The notes below the pieces were generated by a model that saw only the letters and a program-made list of their open reading frames with translations, was not told where the DNA came from and did no database searches. DNA of 64,000 nt from Norana najaformis (taxonomy: Eukaryota > Annelida > Clitellata > Crassiclitellata > Hormogastridae): the NCBI GenBank assembly GCA_964023275.1, contig OZ029926.1, positions 26,556,936 to 26,620,935 of the forward strand. The letters run 5' to 3'. Position 1 is the stretch's first letter. Each line of letters begins with the position of its first letter. Shown here one piece after another: positions 36,672-47,627 of this stretch. The position numbers were made by a program, and so were the translations under genes.

Positions 36672-36969
36672 TTGCCCACTACAATCAGCCACAGCGACTA
36701 CTGGGGAAGGTTAGCCCCCAACCGTACACTGGCTGTCATATATAGGGCTGTGAAAAGTAATATTGTGCTAATAACTAGGTTCCACTTCATACGCATTGCA
36801 AACAAGACCTTAACAAACCAAGTAGGGTCAACAGCTGGTCCGAATTTTGCACTGCATGTAAGGCTGCAACAGTAACACTGATATCTGTCTCCACAGACAC
36901 TCGTCAGCACCATGGTCACGGACTTCAAGGAGTGCAAACACGCGGCAGCAGCTATTCAAAAGGATGCCT
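36672..36969 (+). CDS. Possible small two-exon gene, unrecognised
   Basis: An open frame (36672-36858) ends at GCACTGCAT|gtaagg. A 38-bp candidate intron ends in ctccacag, and the frame resumes in phase with TLVSTMVTDFKECKHAAAA and stops at TAA near 36973. The intron would be far shorter than the others in this window, so this may be chance. No domain is recognised. Confidence 0.15.
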
Positions 36970-37399
36970 TTTAACAGACATTGCCATTATCATTTAATAA
37001 TATAGCATTAACCTCAAAAGCACAGGTCGTCTTCCGTCAGCAAGTCTTATCCACGGATGACATCCCATTCCAATCATAATGTGTGTAACATAGCTTTATT
37101 TCATTTCATTGTGTATACATGTGTCTTCCTGTGTACTGAGTCAGTTGTGTTTATATTACAAAGACCGAGTTTGTAGTTCAGTCTGGGATTTATGGGCGTA
37201 CTGTGATGAAACAAGTCCTCCGTCTGCATGTCTTAGGTATGCATCTTGCTCAAATGCAAATGGCTGGAAATGCTGCTATTCGACCGCAGTTGATGTAAAA
37301 GAAGATTCTGTCATCGTGTCTTGAGATAATGCATCTCGCTTCTGCTGCTCACCGATCTTTTGTAAGAAACTGTCGACTGCAATTTTAAGAAAATTATTT

Positions 37400-37470
37400 T
37401 ACTTATGAATGCATGGAACATTATTTTGCTTATGAATGCATGGAACATTATTTTGCTTATGAATGCATGC
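37400..37470 (+). repeat. 27-bp tandem repeat (TTATGAATGCATGGAACATT unit)
   Basis: The unit TTATGAATGCATGGAACATT plus ATTTTGC occurs about 2.5 times. A degenerate (GGAT)n run follows to about 37620. Confidence 0.9.
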
Positions 37471-38114
37471 ATTCGTCCGGGGACGAATGGATGGATGAGT
37501 GGATTGATCAATAGGTCAATGAATGGATGGGGAATGGATGGATGGATCTGTGGATGGATGGATCAATGTACCGATGAGTGGATGGATGGATTAATGGATG
37601 GATGTGTGGATGGATGACTGCCTGAAGTGGAGGTCAAATAGGATTACACCGGACGGCATTACACTTCAATGATGTTTGTCCTTGGAACATTATCAAATGA
37701 TCCTGCACGGTGTCTTCAGTTAACCGTGTTCATATATTTAAGAAGCCGACAGTGAACGTTGAATGACTATTACCTAACGCGATATTGCCTGTCATCAATT
37801 TCATGTGAAATCCTTGACATAAGAACTTTCACCTGATGCCTAGAAGCGAATTGTGTGTTGCTGTCGTAACCATTCCAGCATCACTGTTGCCTAAATATCC
37901 AGAATTTCTGTGCCAACAGGACTACGCCTGCCTAAGCCTCAAATCTTGCAGAGCTGTGACGGAAAGTGCATCTCAGCAATACAACGCTCTTCTATTAGAC
38001 CAATCTTTTTCCGTGGTACAGTTTGTCTGCTGATAATAAATAATTACGACGCACGGTTGTCAACTTCATATGCCTATATTGTTTAACGTTTTTAAACATG
38101 TGTAGTTCATGCAT

Positions 38115-38375
38115 TTATAGATTATTATATACACAATTTGACAGTAACCTACCAACTCGTTTCTCTCTCGGTTGAATGAGGTAGGAGGTATCAATGCTAT
38201 CATGGCACGAGTCACAAATAGCTGTAGCGACGCCCTGCAGTTGTTTCGGAGTCTGCCATTGTCCGATGAACGAGGCTTTGTGACAAGAGGGACATTCCAT
38301 GCGTCGTTCGACGTATATGCCTTTGACAGATATCAACACAGAAACAACTAAGTTCAGTTTACCAAAACCAAGCAT
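38115..38375 (-). CDS. Possible first exon of a small secreted protein, weak
   Basis: An open frame begins MLGFGKLNLVVSVLISVKG, signal-peptide-like. It then has two CxxC pairs (ECPSCHK and CDSCHD) about 30 residues apart, and meets a plausible donor (CGAGTTG|gtaggt at about 38149). I did not find a convincing next exon; one option at about 38030 gives only a short tail. Zinc-ribbon spacing is suggested by the two CxxC pairs but not proven. Confidence 0.2.
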   Translation of the reverse strand: MLGFGKLNLVVSVLISVKGIYVERRMECPSCHKASFIGQWQTPKQLQGVATAICDSCHDSIDTSYLIQPREKRVGRLLSNCVYNNL

Positions 38376-38899
38376 TTACCGAAAACCTACAGTTAACTGC
38401 ATCAATTTAGCAGTCACGCGATGCTTTGCCTAGAGCCGACAATCGAGGACCGCCCTATGAAGACAATCTCGAATTTAACAGGGTGCCAATGCAGTGTCTC
38501 TCGCATATAGGTTAGAAATATGCGAAAATATTTGGAAGATGGATTCGATCCGTGCAGCGCAGTTGACGGTTTGAAGCTGACGTATTCGAAACTTTAGCAG
38601 GCCTCCAAGGACTGCATTAGAATTGTCCAAACGCGTCATGATGAAGGAATGAACAAGTGTTACAGCAGCGCAATGAGAAATACTGCACTGAATGACCCTG
38701 ATCTGGCGCAGTTCGTAAAAGCAGAAAGTGCAGAGAGTTGACTTGGACCGCTATTGGTAGTTCTTTATCCAAAAGCAACCAGAGTCCAGTCCGACGTGTA
38801 GCGTTTCCCAGTCCCGGAATCCCGCGCTATAACTTCTTTGTCTATTCTTTTCTCGCGGCTGTCGAGTGCCAGCCCATGTGAACTACGTTTTTGAAGGAC

Positions 38900-39165
38900 T
38901 CAAACGTAGCCGATTCCACGACAGCCAACCTATTTAAATCCATACTCAACCGTCATGCCAACAAATATTGCAATCGAGCAGAGGACAATATGACTCTTGT
39001 TGGGTTCTAAAGCGTTCTCGTTTGATTGTCCACGGCTTTGGAATTCGCTGCCAAGGTCTATTCGTTTCGTAAGGTCTATGATGCCATTCAGGTCTTATCT
39101 TAAGAATCGCTCTTTCAGCTTGCTTACCCACCGTAGCCTATCTTCTTGTTTTTCTGACCAATAGG
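38900..39165 (+). mobile_element. LINE 3' fragment (same family as 44.4 kb)
   Basis: Frames read LNRHANKYCNRA and SFQLAYPP across frameshifts, matching ILNRHTNKYCTRT and the end of the copy at 44490-44985. Confidence 0.65.
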
Positions 39166-40195
39166 AATTTTCGCAACAGCAATTCCGTTGTTATATGAAA
39201 ATAGCTAAAACAGCAACTGTACTGTTGGCTGGGAAAGGAAACGACAGGCAGAAGTTTGCCAAACATGTCAGTGACTATAAAAAGTCTTCTAAACTTTTAA
39301 CGACACTCATTAGTCTTCAAACGGTCAAGTCCTGTCATAAAAAACTGAAATTGTATGCCCTTCGTTACCTAACGAACGGGAATCTATGAAGTTGTTTCCT
39401 TTTGTGTTCAGAACGTATCTAAAGACATTTCTTTGAAGAAATTAATCCAACGACTTCTTTAACGCCTTTGTACTAATGAGCAGAGTTGATGGTTGCTTCG
39501 GAATGAAACCACTGTCCGAAATCATTATAGAAGCCTTTTGACAAGTCCAGTCGAAATGTAGTAGGTCTAGAAGACGAGACAGGCTACGCTGATTAGGTAT
39601 AAACGGCACAGAGGTCCAAAAGAATGACAGTGCAGTTCCACTGAAATGGTACTTCCGGTACCATTGGAATGAAAGAAACAGGGCGTGTGATGACAGCGAT
39701 TCACAGTTACATTCTTTATAATTCAAAGATTAAATTAGGAGTAATCATCGGGAGATAGTTTAATTAGTAAAAATTAAAAGTAATTATGGGGCCATAGTTA
39801 GAAAAATCGTAACTAGAGATAAATAGCTTACTATAACACGCACGTTAGAAAATGAATGAATGGTTTGACGATATATGTGGAAATTGAGACCAATGTTCAA
39901 AAAGCACAATGTTTATTTGCAGAAGATGAAGCTACAAATCATACGAAAGTTGGTCATTGGCTTAACCTAAGATCCGGCTGGACGTAGCTAGGGTAACAGA
40001 GGCCATGACACGTCTGGAATCTGCCTAAACAGTGCACAAAATCTGCGAAAATAAAGGTCTTTCACTATACGACACCAAACTGCAAGTCACTGAGATATCA
40101 AGCACAGTTATGTTTATAAGAGCATCAATTTCATCAATAAAAGCCAGTTTCATTCAATCGAAATAATGGAGAATGGATGTACAAAGAAAGTGTTG

Positions 40196-43060
40196 TTAAC
40201 TAACTTTACCTGTAAACTGGGATAGGAATGAGTCAACGTTGTTAAGCAGCGGAAGCATGACAGTCCACAGCCCCTGCAGTGATGACATTTTGAAGTCGCC
40301 AGAGTCATATCGTGTTTCCAAACGTATGACTTGGGATGTCGTATGTTTGCTGTGCAGTTTCTTGAACTGCATGACAAGACACACTGGTTTGTCCCTGTGC
40401 GTGGCGTATATCCCCGTTTCCCAGTGCCATACAATCGTCAAATTATGATGGGACGACGACTGGAACTGATGTATCAGTCTGTCGAGTATTCCTGGCGGCA
40501 AATAGAGTGCAAAGCGAAAAATAGCAACTAATGAAGGCATATCACGAAGAGCCTCACGTTGTTCCTCAAAGAACGCAGGCCGAAGCACTTTGCGAAGGCA
40601 ACATACTACTAAATTTCCAGACACAACTTGATTTCCACTCGGCTGTGTCGCCTTTGAAGGCGTCGTTGTCGTTTGTTGAATTGTTTCCTGGGTCTCGGTT
40701 GAGGTCTTCGATGAAGCAATTGGTCGCCGGAGTTCAGCTAACGGTCCGTCTTCCGTGAATGTTCTCGGTTGACTGTAGCCCAGTTCAAAATGATTCATCA
40801 GCACAGTTGTCAAATGTAAAAACTGTTTGTTCAGATCCACAGAAGGAAACAAAGGCCATAGTATGCACCGTAGATAATCTCTATCTAGAATTCCTTTGTT
40901 TAGAAAATCACGCTTCAGCCTTTCAAATTTGTTTGTGCCTAGGCCGACAGTGTTGAATCCGTATTCGTCGGGAGAAAATTGCGCTTCCAGGAGATCGTGC
41001 CTGTAAATTGCTTTCAACACTTCCAACATCCATTCAGGTTTCAGAAAGACGAAGTCGTTCAGAACACGGCTCTCCGAAAACCAAAGGAGCTTTCCAGTGT
41101 TGTGCAAGTACTGTGTAATCTGCGGCAAGATTCGTTTCATACCAAAATGTTCAGCAACTTCCTTCTCGTAGTCTTTCCATGTGAGGAAGGGGACCGAAGC
41201 TGACCTTCCCCTTTCCTCGACATAGCTCTCCACTTGATCCCATAAGGACGGAATGCGCTGAAGAACATGTGCAAAGACGCTCTTATTTGTTGCTAGTGAC
41301 TTGACGGCGGCCAGCAGTTTAGAGAATCCGGCGTTTTTCTTGGAACTGATTCCAATTACCTCTGAATGAACAATTGTCTCGAGCCGTTTCAGAGATAAAC
41401 AATGCTTAAGATGTTCGGACAAGGCTGGAACAATATGTGGCTTACTTTCGATTCGTTTGATCTCACGGTCGATGAACTTCACATGGTCTTCTAGAAACTG
41501 CTTGATTTTTAGATAAACATTTCTGCAGATTTCTTCCTTTCGACTTGGCAAAATCAAATCTGAATGTGTTGCCACAGGCAGAAGAATGAGCTTGTTGGTT
41601 TTGGAAATAACCCAATTGAGCCAATTTCCGATAAGCGTGTCGAATTTACTGTCATCGTAGTCGGCCATATTGAAAACAATTAGTATAAGAGAAGGCAAAT
41701 GCAAGAAATGATACAACGGAACCAAGTACCGATCATTGCCAGAAAAATCCCAGATCGACAGACAGAGCCTCTTTGCAACAGTTTCAATGTCTTCTGTCTT
41801 CTCCTCTTCCACCTCCGTCTCCTGCTGCTCCTCCTCCACCTTCTCTTCTTCCACTTCGATGTAGTGATTGAAAATGTCCAAAACAACTGTTCGGTCGTCT
41901 CCAGTCAAACGCGGTTCATCATCAATCATCGTCTGGACGAGGCTCGTTTTGCCCTGACCGCTCGATCCTAGCACAAGCACTTTGAGTCCCTGGTGGCTGT
42001 GCGTGCGCACTTTGCTTTCGTGGAAGAACCGAAGTATTGCTCGAGTGCCGCATTCGCAGATCTCGAGAGGTGGACTAGTCAGCGGATTGTCCTCGATCTC
42101 AATCACCTTATCGTCGTCTTCCGAACAATGCTTAGTCACGGTTACCGGAATCGTCTTGATCTGATTGCGAGACAAATCGAGCTTTCTACTCATCGACAGA
42201 AGCTGCTCTGGAAATCTGACCAACTGGTTGTCCGAAAGGTCGACACACATCGGCCGGCGTTTGATGCCTTTCAGTTGGATCGTTGGGACGCGTGAGATGT
42301 TGTTTCGACTAAGATTCAGAACCTCCATCTTGTGCAGTTGAAGCAGATCAGGCGGAATAGAAGCTAACCTGTTGCCAGAAAAGTCGACATTTCGCAAATA
42401 TCGCATACTGCGCAAGGCAGGCGGAAGCTTAGCAATCCTATTCTGAGCGCAGTGAAGTATTTCAAGACGTCGCAGATTCTCGAAGAAATTTATGCTTAAC
42501 GATTCGAGTCGATTGTTATCAAGTATCAGGACTTGGAGACACTTGAGCTCATCGATACCATCGCATCGCGTTAACGAGTTCACTGACAGGTTCAATCGCC
42601 TTAGGTTCGAAAACCGACTAAAGTTTGTTGGTAATCTCTTTATGTTGTTGGAGTAGGCGAGCAGTTCCACCAGATTGTCCAGACCAGCGAAATGTTCACA
42701 CAGCGGACTTAGATCTTGAAGTTGGTTTCTACTAATGTCGAGACGTTCAAGGTTCGCCATTTCTCCTAGTAATTCTGTCGGCAGTGATGAGAGTCGAATG
42801 CCCGATAAGTCAAGGCGCCTCAGTGTCTCCCTTAGAGGCAAGACGTTCTCGGCTATTTCGTTACTCAGTTCTGGCACCCGCAGACCAACCACTCGCTCCA
42901 GTCTCGCGGAAGGCAAGCGGTTCGAAAACATGTGTCGAGCGCCTTCGAAGCCTAGCTGAGCCACCGGATGTCCCTCGAGGCGATGTCTTCGAAGCAGAAC
43001 AGCAGGAGCGCTTTGTATCCGACCCGCCCTAGTCGGCTGCTGTTGTTTGCTACTAGCCAT
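40196..43060 (-). CDS. LRR-Roc-COR (ROCO) protein, MFHAS1-like, single exon
   Basis: A 954-aa frame without introns, read from the ATG at 43060 (MASSKQQQPTRAGRI). An upstream in-frame start at 43204 adds 48 residues with no family support. Residues ~80-340 hold about ten leucine-rich repeats (for example LRRLNLSVNSLTRCDGIDEL and MEVLNLSRNNISRVP). The Roc GTPase follows: P-loop LVLGSSGQGKTSLV (~360), DxxG as WDFSGNDRYLVP (~435) and a G4-like ATHSD (~495). An acidic Glu/Lys-rich insert lies between P-loop and DxxG (~395-425). The COR region runs from about 560, with FLTWKDYEKEV and FLKPEWMLEVLKAIYR, to a C-terminal end GLWTVMLPLLNNVDSFL, as in MFHAS1. There is no kinase domain. ROCO proteins are GTP-regulated dimers; MFHAS1 modulates TLR/inflammatory signalling in vertebrates. 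The function here is inferred only to that level. Confidence 0.93.
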   Translation of the reverse strand: MASSKQQQPTRAGRIQSAPAVLLRRHRLEGHPVAQLGFEGARHMFSNRLPSARLERVVGLRVPELSNEIAENVLPLRETLRRLDLSGIRLSSLPTELLGEMANLERLDISRNQLQDLSPLCEHFAGLDNLVELLAYSNNIKRLPTNFSRFSNLRRLNLSVNSLTRCDGIDELKCLQVLILDNNRLESLSINFFENLRRLEILHCAQNRIAKLPPALRSMRYLRNVDFSGNRLASIPPDLLQLHKMEVLNLSRNNISRVPTIQLKGIKRRPMCVDLSDNQLVRFPEQLLSMSRKLDLSRNQIKTIPVTVTKHCSEDDDKVIEIEDNPLTSPPLEICECGTRAILRFFHESKVRTHSHQGLKVLVLGSSGQGKTSLVQTMIDDEPRLTGDDRTVVLDIFNHYIEVEEEKVEEEQQETEVEEEKTEDIETVAKRLCLSIWDFSGNDRYLVPLYHFLHLPSLILIVFNMADYDDSKFDTLIGNWLNWVISKTNKLILLPVATHSDLILPSRKEEICRNVYLKIKQFLEDHVKFIDREIKRIESKPHIVPALSEHLKHCLSLKRLETIVHSEVIGISSKKNAGFSKLLAAVKSLATNKSVFAHVLQRIPSLWDQVESYVEERGRSASVPFLTWKDYEKEVAEHFGMKRILPQITQYLHNTGKLLWFSESRVLNDFVFLKPEWMLEVLKAIYRHDLLEAQFSPDEYGFNTVGLGTNKFERLKRDFLNKGILDRDYLRCILWPLFPSVDLNKQFLHLTTVLMNHFELGYSQPRTFTEDGPLAELRRPIASSKTSTETQETIQQTTTTPSKATQPSGNQVVSGNLVVCCLRKVLRPAFFEEQREALRDMPSLVAIFRFALYLPPGILDRLIHQFQSSSHHNLTIVWHWETGIYATHRDKPVCLVMQFKKLHSKHTTSQVIRLETRYDSGDFKMSSLQGLWTVMLPLLNNVDSFLSQFTGKVS

Positions 43061-44059
43061 CGTCAACTTATGGATAATCTGCAGGACCAAATAACAACAT
43101 AGTACTGTAAAAATCCTTGTGTTTATTTTGTAAACTAAATTTATGCAGCGCTTATATGAAGCCCATAACTGACTACTAAAGTTACGCATCACTGAATTGA
43201 CCAACTTGAACTGGATGGATAGATCAGTGCGACAGGACCGCGCCCTCGCTCAGAGTCAGTTCTAGGATCTGTTCTAGACGTCGCCGATTTAAAAGGCTGA
43301 CCTGTTGAAGGACGCAGCTACTAGGTCAGAGTCGTATTCGGTGACTAAATGTTGGCTAAATGACTCTGCCGAAACGTTCCTGGTCATGTCCCTGGGAGAT
43401 GCCTCCACTGGAACTAGAAATCAACCACACAAGCCAAGGAAAAAGGATCCCAAACGGTGAAACTAAATGTTGCAACTACTGAATAGCATACAAGTTGTAG
43501 GAAGCCTACTGGAACCGGTCATAGGTAACTTAATCCTGTACGTGCGCTGTCACGTTCAGGCCTAGCATTGATTGGGCCTTAGTTTGTATGGTATATTGCC
43601 AGCGCGAGCATCCTATATAAGTGAATTCAGAGAAGGACCGTGGAAAGAATTCCTCGCCGTCCTCGTGTATCTGTCTGAAGCGATGGATGATTGGCTGAAC
43701 ATTCGCCATCCTACGCCCTCCCTAACCCATAAACACGGTTTATACTGGTTTGCTACCATTTGAAGCTGGCTGCAGTGAGGTCGGTGGACCCATCTTTTCC
43801 ATCATCATATCAGTGACTAAAGTTAATTTAAAATTAGTTGTAAAACTTTTCTTAGCCTTCAATCTTCTTAGGCAACTTAACAGAAAAATCATCAGTAGGC
43901 TGGTCAACCAGTAGCAATTTCCTCAGTAAAAGTGCAAAATCTTCTAACGAAACACTTACTACTTATTTCACTATGTGCCGTTTGGAAACTATACATTAAC
44001 AACACACCTTGAAAGTTGCCCCAATTCAATAACAGTTCGCTGCCTTAACACTATCTCTC
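43061..44059. other. Intergenic upstream of the ROCO gene
   Basis: No supportable gene. A few short open frames without similarity. The ROCO promoter should lie in the first few hundred bases, but I see no clear TATA element at a fixed distance. Confidence 0.4.
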
Positions 44060-44070
44060 TGCCTGACTCT

Positions 44071-44217
44071 TGGATCTTGACCCGGAACCGAACACTTCTG
44101 TCTATAGATTTTGTTTTGACTGAGCGCCTGTGACGGTCACAGGGACCAGCTTATTGCTGGTCCCCGTTACGTGACTTTCGCTGGGCGCTGTAGAAATATC
44201 GGGATTACGATTACTAT
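44071..44217 (+). repeat. Family A repeat, copy 3, with internal inverted duplication
   Basis: Usual ends (TTGGATCTTGACCC... to GGGATTACGATTAC). The middle is expanded to CCTGTGACGGTCACAGG followed by GGACCAGC-TTATT-GCTGGTCC, two adjacent perfect hairpins not present in the other copies. Confidence 0.85.
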
Positions 44218-44439
44218 TCGTTCGTACAGTTAACAGTTGTAACAGTTAACAAAAGGCAACAACACAACTCCGTTGATTACTTTACAGGAATTCAGTTAAG
44301 TGACAGACAGTCGACCGTAATGAATGCGCAGGCAATCTATGCATAATATTTTACTCCACTGTGTAATTTTCTAATGATGTTGGCGACACATGGAAATCAG
44401 CATAATTTCACATACGGGATATTCGTAGAATCAGATCTC

Positions 44440-45120
44440 TTCTGCCTCATCTCATCTTAATCCCACTGGCTAATGCACTGATTTCCAGCAGGCTTGACCG
44501 CTGTAATTCACTTGTTAATGGCGTCACAAAGAGATCTGCACAAACTACAAATGGTTCAAAACTCTCTGACCAGAGCCATAACAAAAACACCTAAGTATCA
44601 GCATATCACACCAATATTGCATTTGTTACGCTCGTTGCCCATCGATCAAAGAATCCAGTTTAAATTCTGTGTTATAGATCACAAAGTACTACACTTAAAT
44701 CAGCCGACCTGGCACTGTTCCATCCTCAACCGTCACACCAACAAATATTGCACTCGGACAGTGGACACTACGACTCATGTTATCCCTCGTAGCAGCATAG
44801 TGTTGGGTTCCAGAACGTTCTCGGTTGTGGCCCACGGCTTTGGACTTCTCTGCAAAGTTCGGTTCGTACTGTTTGTTGTGTTATGTCATTTAGGTCTAAA
44901 CTTAAGACTCATCTGTTTCAACTTGCTTACCCACTTGCTTAGCCTAACTTCTGGTTTCTCTGAGATCTTGCATACGTTCTTCTGATCCACAGGAATTCGA
45001 CCTAGATAATCCAATGGATTATGACTTCGCTTACGATTTCACTTGAAGCGACCATCGATTGATGCTCTGGGCATTATGATAACAGCGATACTTGTTAGAG
45101 TAGATTACCATAACTTGCGT
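44440..45120 (+). mobile_element. CR1/L2-type LINE 3' end
   Basis: The frame 44494-44985 shows the RT C-terminal pattern: LHKLQMVQNSLTRAITK, LRSLPIDQRIQFKFCVI, ILNRHTNKYCTRTVDTTTHV and SIVLGSRTFSVVAHG. A frameshift follows and then LRLICFNLLTHLL. The 3' tail is CACTTGAAGCGACCATCGAT, TGATGCTCTGGGCATTATGA, TAACAGCGATAC. Confidence 0.8.
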
Positions 45121-45536
45121 TTCAAATTGGATACAAGTGGAGTTTGTGCAGCTTCTCCTTCCTTTGACAGGCAGCGGAACCTTTCAGCAAGTAGGCCTAC
45201 TCAAGACACAAACTTCTGTAGGTTTTTGTTCAACGGATATGTGACCTGTTAGCAGGCCTATAAGATTTCAATAATATGTATGTACGTTCTTCTCAATCGG
45301 CAGAAGCCGTATTGACACATTTCAGTGAAGTACGAGTCGCAACGCGATAGATAGATGGATAGACAGACAAAGACCTGACATCGAGTCTTTGAAAGTGATG
45401 ATGATATAATGGATCTGCCTTTCACATAATCAGTCTGTTAAGACAACATACCTATACTCGGCAAAACGACGTTAATCGTCAGCAACCGCGGATCGCTATG
45501 CAATGTACTTCCGTCTTAAACTGTCGATAGACCGAA

Positions 45537-45815
45537 ATGCAACTTATTGAACTCGGTCTTCGATCAGCGGTCTTTAGCTTGAATCTCGTTGCGCGGCGGC
45601 AAACTACAGTCGAATGTTTTAAAGACTGGACTGGACTGGCAGGCTTGGCCTCTCTTCTGATAATTATCACTGGCGGCGCTCTACTGTTGATAGCAACTGA
45701 CGCAGTTACTACAACATCCAACGCCACCTGGCTTCTGCCCACTGACTGCGTGTTGGGGCGAAATATTCAGCTAACACGCAGACAGACGCAGATGGAGGCA
45801 GACAGACACAGCTAG
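45537..45815 (+). CDS. Possible small single-pass membrane protein, unrecognised
   Basis: A 92-codon frame from an ATG with a basic N-terminal part (VARRQTTVECFKDW), one strong hydrophobic segment (LAGLASLLIIITGGALLLIA, residues ~42-61) and a polar tail with one N-glycosylation sequon (NAT). It might be a type II membrane segment or a chance frame. No family match is known to me and no flanking exon was found. Confidence 0.2.
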   Translation: MQLIELGLRSAVFSLNLVARRQTTVECFKDWTGLAGLASLLIIITGGALLLIATDAVTTTSNATWLLPTDCVLGRNIQLTRRQTQMEADRHS

Positions 45816-46739
45816 AGGCAGAGGTACACGCAGCTTCAACGCCTCACAAGTGAGGGGACTTAATTTGAACAGCGTAGACACCGAGGAACTCGTTACAGGC
45901 CAAACTCCACCCAGGCGACAGTTACACAGTTGATCGAATCAGCCATAGTCTGCACTCACTACAGACCTAAACCAAAGGCTCATTAATATTTACGCCGAGT
46001 GAAAACTACGAAAAGCCACGACACTTAGAATGCTAACTAGTACTTAAGAAATCACTTAACAGGTGGTTAAACGCCTCACGCACATTACGACAATCACAGG
46101 CGCACACAGCACCATGCAGGTGCACGGGCCGTTTGTTCTGCCAAGAATATCAAGGACGGACAGACGGACGAACAGACATACATCTTGATACATACAGACT
46201 TTATCTGGTAGCTTACACAGCAGCAAGCAATTGATCTCGCTGGTCATACGTAGTTGTTTAACACGAGAAGGGGAGTGGTGCTTCAGGACAGGTGCAACTG
46301 GGTCTTGCTGGGAAAAGAGGGGTCGGCCTGTCTAACAGGACAACCCTGTTATAGCCCATACCTAAGCAGAGGCCGTGCATGTGTCAGCTTCTGCAGAGCA
46401 CAATCCCTGTTGGATTGGCATTTTGTGACCTTGCCTGCAAAAACAAAGTCGAAAAATATCAAAACTTGCTTTGTTAATGCACTGGGCTGGGCTGCAGCTG
46501 CTCAATAAATAGGTACAAATTGCACGTTTCCATCAAGAAGTTTTTTAAAGTTTACAATTTAGAGAATGTAGGTCTCTTTGAGGCTACTGGAGGTGAAACT
46601 GGAGGTTGAAGTTTACCATAACCATGACGACCTAACCTATGTCGCTCTGCCAAGTGGTTGTCGATGTTCGATAGTACAGTAAACTGAAGCATATTGTAGA
46701 ACATTGCAAAGGCTGTCCTCAACTAAATCAGAAAAGACT

Positions 46740-47258
46740 GGTTAAGAAACATAATTACATGGCTTGGTCATTTACATAATAATCGGTGCACATCACTTTG
46801 TGACAAATCCTTGCACTGGCTTCCTGTTCAGCAAAGGATATGTTTCAAACTGACTTACAGTTATAAAACACTGAACTCTGGCCAACCACATTCTTAAAAT
46901 CAGTCCTTTATCCCCAGACTTACTATTATTCTGCAAGGTCATCTGATTGTCTTTCTCTGGTCATACCTTAGCGTAGAACTGTTCTGGGTAAACGGGCTTT
47001 TTCAGTTGCTGGACCTAAATTTTGGAATTCCCTCCCAGTGTCTGTTTGTTCTGCTGTTGCTTCCATCATTTTGTTCTCAAAACTAACTTTTTCAAATTGC
47101 TCATCCACCATAGGCTGCCGCTGTCTTGTGCATAAGACCTCTGGATATTGACCTGGTTGCAGATTGGCTTTGGTACACCATCGCTTAATGCCTTGTGCAT
47201 AAGACACTGGCGCATTAGAAGTTACTAATTATTATTATTATTATTATTATTATTATTG
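46740..47258 (+). mobile_element. LINE 3' fragment with (ATT)n tail
   Basis: SLHWLPVQQRICFKLTYSYK near 46810 and the equivalent of GKRAFSVAGPKFWNSLPVSV near 46985-47045 are RT C-terminal signatures, split by frameshifts. The fragment ends at an ATT trinucleotide run at 47228-47258. Confidence 0.75.
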
Positions 47259-47627
47259 TGACCTCAAATTAGGGCACCAAGGTGACATGCTAAATTAAGC
47301 AAATTCTTGGGGCATCAATAAAAACGAACTTAGTACTTCGGCAGCGAAACTGTACGTAAGGACTTAACAGCTAATACAACAAAGAATATAAATATGAAAA
47401 GAACTCTTTTCATGCCTACTTGCCTTCTTAGTGCATTTCTTACAAATTTACTTTTCTCATGCACAGTCACATTTGTCATAGAAAACATCTTACTAAATAA
47501 TTACAACTGAAAAGAAAACACAAAAATCTATAAGACCATGGACCATCCTGAAGCAGTTATGCAAAATATCAAATTACAGAACAAGAAAAATCAAAACATG
47601 AGTAAAACTAGAAACGCATATGATGCT

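Noticed and set aside
43058..43204. 48-residue N-terminal extension of the ROCO frame
   Set aside because: The upstream start has no similarity to ROCO proteins, and the downstream ATG (MASSKQQQ) gives a more typical start.
46968..47207. Minus-strand frame containing REFQNLGP
   Set aside because: It is the reverse-strand shadow of a LINE C-terminal end (KFWNSLP on the plus strand).
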